Assembly: GCA_964478455.1 (NCBI GenBank)
Contig: CAYZJD010000326.1
Span: forward strand, 1-5,404
DNA length: 5,404 nucleotides
Direction: 5' to 3'
Origin: CAYZJD01 sp964478455
Lineage (GTDB): Bacteria > Acidobacteriota > Terriglobia > Bryobacterales > Bryobacteraceae
Shown here in pieces: positions 4,756 through 5,404 of this stretch (its first letter is position 1; each line of letters begins with the position of its first letter). The translations under genes and the position numbers were made by a program. The notes under the pieces were generated by a model. That model had not been told where the DNA came from and searched no databases. It worked only from the letters and a program-made list of their open reading frames with translations.

Positions 4756-5404
4756 TTCACCCCGCCTTGCGAGACCTGCTCCAGAGTCTGGCTCACGCGC
4801 CGGCTTTCCAGCAGCTCTTGCGCGACCTGCCGGAGGACCGGCCGGGTCGCCTCCTGCTGTCCGGCTTGAGCGCCACGGCCAAGGCGCTCTACGCCGTCCT
4901 TCTGTGGCACGTCCTGGAACGGCCCGTCGTCATGATCACGGGCGGCGGGCGGGAGGCAGAGGCGCTCTTCGAGACGTTGTCTGCGTTCTTCGAGCTGCTT
5001 TCGGCCCGCCGCAGTGCCGGACGGCCACAACTGGTACCGGCGCTGGACGTGCTGCCGGGACAGGGGTTGAGCCCGCACACGGAGGTGAGCGAGCAGCGGG
5101 CGATCGGCCTGTGGCGCCTGGCCTCGGAGCGCGTGCCGATTACGGTCGCGCCCGTGGGCGCGGCGCTTGTGCGCACGGAGACGCCGGACTTCTACCGCCA
5201 GCTCGCGCTCCGTCTCAGGGTAGGAGACGAAGTGCCTCTGGAGGCGCTCATCGAGCACCTGGAGAGCACCGGCTATGGCCGCAGGGAACCGGTCGAGATG
5301 GTTGGAGAATACTCAGTCCGCGGCGGCATTGTGGACGTCTTCCCGCCGGAATCCGAGCGCCCGGTGCGCATCGAGTTACTGGGCGACCAGATCGAATCGA
5401 TGCG
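4752..5404 (+). CDS. mfd: Transcription-repair coupling factor Mfd, N-terminal fragment (3' end outside window)
   Basis: These are the first 217 codons of Mfd, usually about 1150 residues. Mfd is the DNA translocase that removes RNA polymerase stalled at lesions and recruits UvrA. The part seen corresponds to the UvrB-like N-terminal module (domains D1a/D2). Supporting motifs are LVPALDVLPGQGLSPHTEVSEQRAIGLWRL, then ITVAPVGAAL in mid-fragment, and VRGGIVDVFPPESERPVRIELLGDQIES near the end (from residue 189), a hallmark of Mfd and UvrB N-terminal regions. The RNA-polymerase-interacting, translocase and C-terminal domains are beyond the edge. The TTG start (4752-4754) overlaps the rfaE2 stop as TTGA, so translation is likely coupled. 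No earlier plausible start is seen: the frame upstream runs inside rfaE2. The identity is secure; the exact start is reasonable but unproven. Confidence 0.92.
   Translation, partial: MIHPALRDLLQSLAHAPAFQQLLRDLPEDRPGRLLLSGLSATAKALYAVLLWHVLERPVVMITGGGREAEALFETLSAFFELLSARRSAGRPQLVPALDVLPGQGLSPHTEVSEQRAIGLWRLASERVPITVAPVGAALVRTETPDFYRQLALRLRVGDEVPLEALIEHLESTGYGRREPVEMVGEYSVRGGIVDVFPPESERPVRIELLGDQIESM

Noticed and set aside
4707..5258. Minus-strand open frame of 183 codons
   Set aside because: It is antisense to the 5' end of mfd, whose plus-strand translation contains clear Mfd motifs. The reverse product is Gln/Arg-rich and unrecognisable.

Overview
The window comes from a high-GC, Gram-negative bacterium. 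Two lipopolysaccharide (LPS) heptosyltransferases and an ADP-heptose-pathway nucleotidyltransferase imply an outer membrane with a heptose-containing LPS core. The gene mix, the non-ATG starts and the chemoreceptor tail ending in DFKEF suggest Acidobacteriota (Solibacter/Bryobacter-like). That lineage call is inference from general likeness, not a measured match.

Layout. Positions 1-339 (+) are the 3' end of a methyl-accepting chemotaxis protein. It converges, across a short gap with a strong hairpin, on a four-gene minus-strand operon read right to left from about 3408 to 417: waaF-type heptosyltransferase II, a small HldC/RfaE2-like protein with a ruined HxGH motif, a waaC-type heptosyltransferase I, and an isoprenylcysteine carboxylmethyltransferase-family membrane protein. 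These genes overlap by 1 nt or are separated by 5-9 nt. The intergenic region 3409-3561 carries divergent candidate promoters, a 9-bp tandem repeat and an imperfect inverted repeat. It leads into a VapBC-type toxin-antitoxin pair (3562-4237, +). After a 75-nt gap comes an intact-looking HldC/RfaE2 nucleotidyltransferase (4313-4755, +), interrupted by ten N. Its stop overlaps the TTG start of mfd, the transcription-repair coupling factor, which runs off the right edge.

How the genes fit together. HldC/RfaE2 activates heptose 1-phosphate to ADP-heptose, and WaaC and WaaF would add heptoses to the Kdo-lipid A inner core, so both arms around 3.4-4.3 kb serve LPS core assembly. vapBC sits between the two arms as a self-contained unit. 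The most unusual elements are the degenerate RfaE2 paralogue inside the heptosyltransferase operon, the mis-sized N gap that falsely breaks rfaE2, and a shared GCTAC-containing -10-like motif very close to three start codons, suggesting short-leader or leaderless transcripts.

No tRNA, rRNA, CRISPR array or insertion sequence was seen. Apart from the N gap and the one odd paralogue, this is a fairly ordinary core-genome region.
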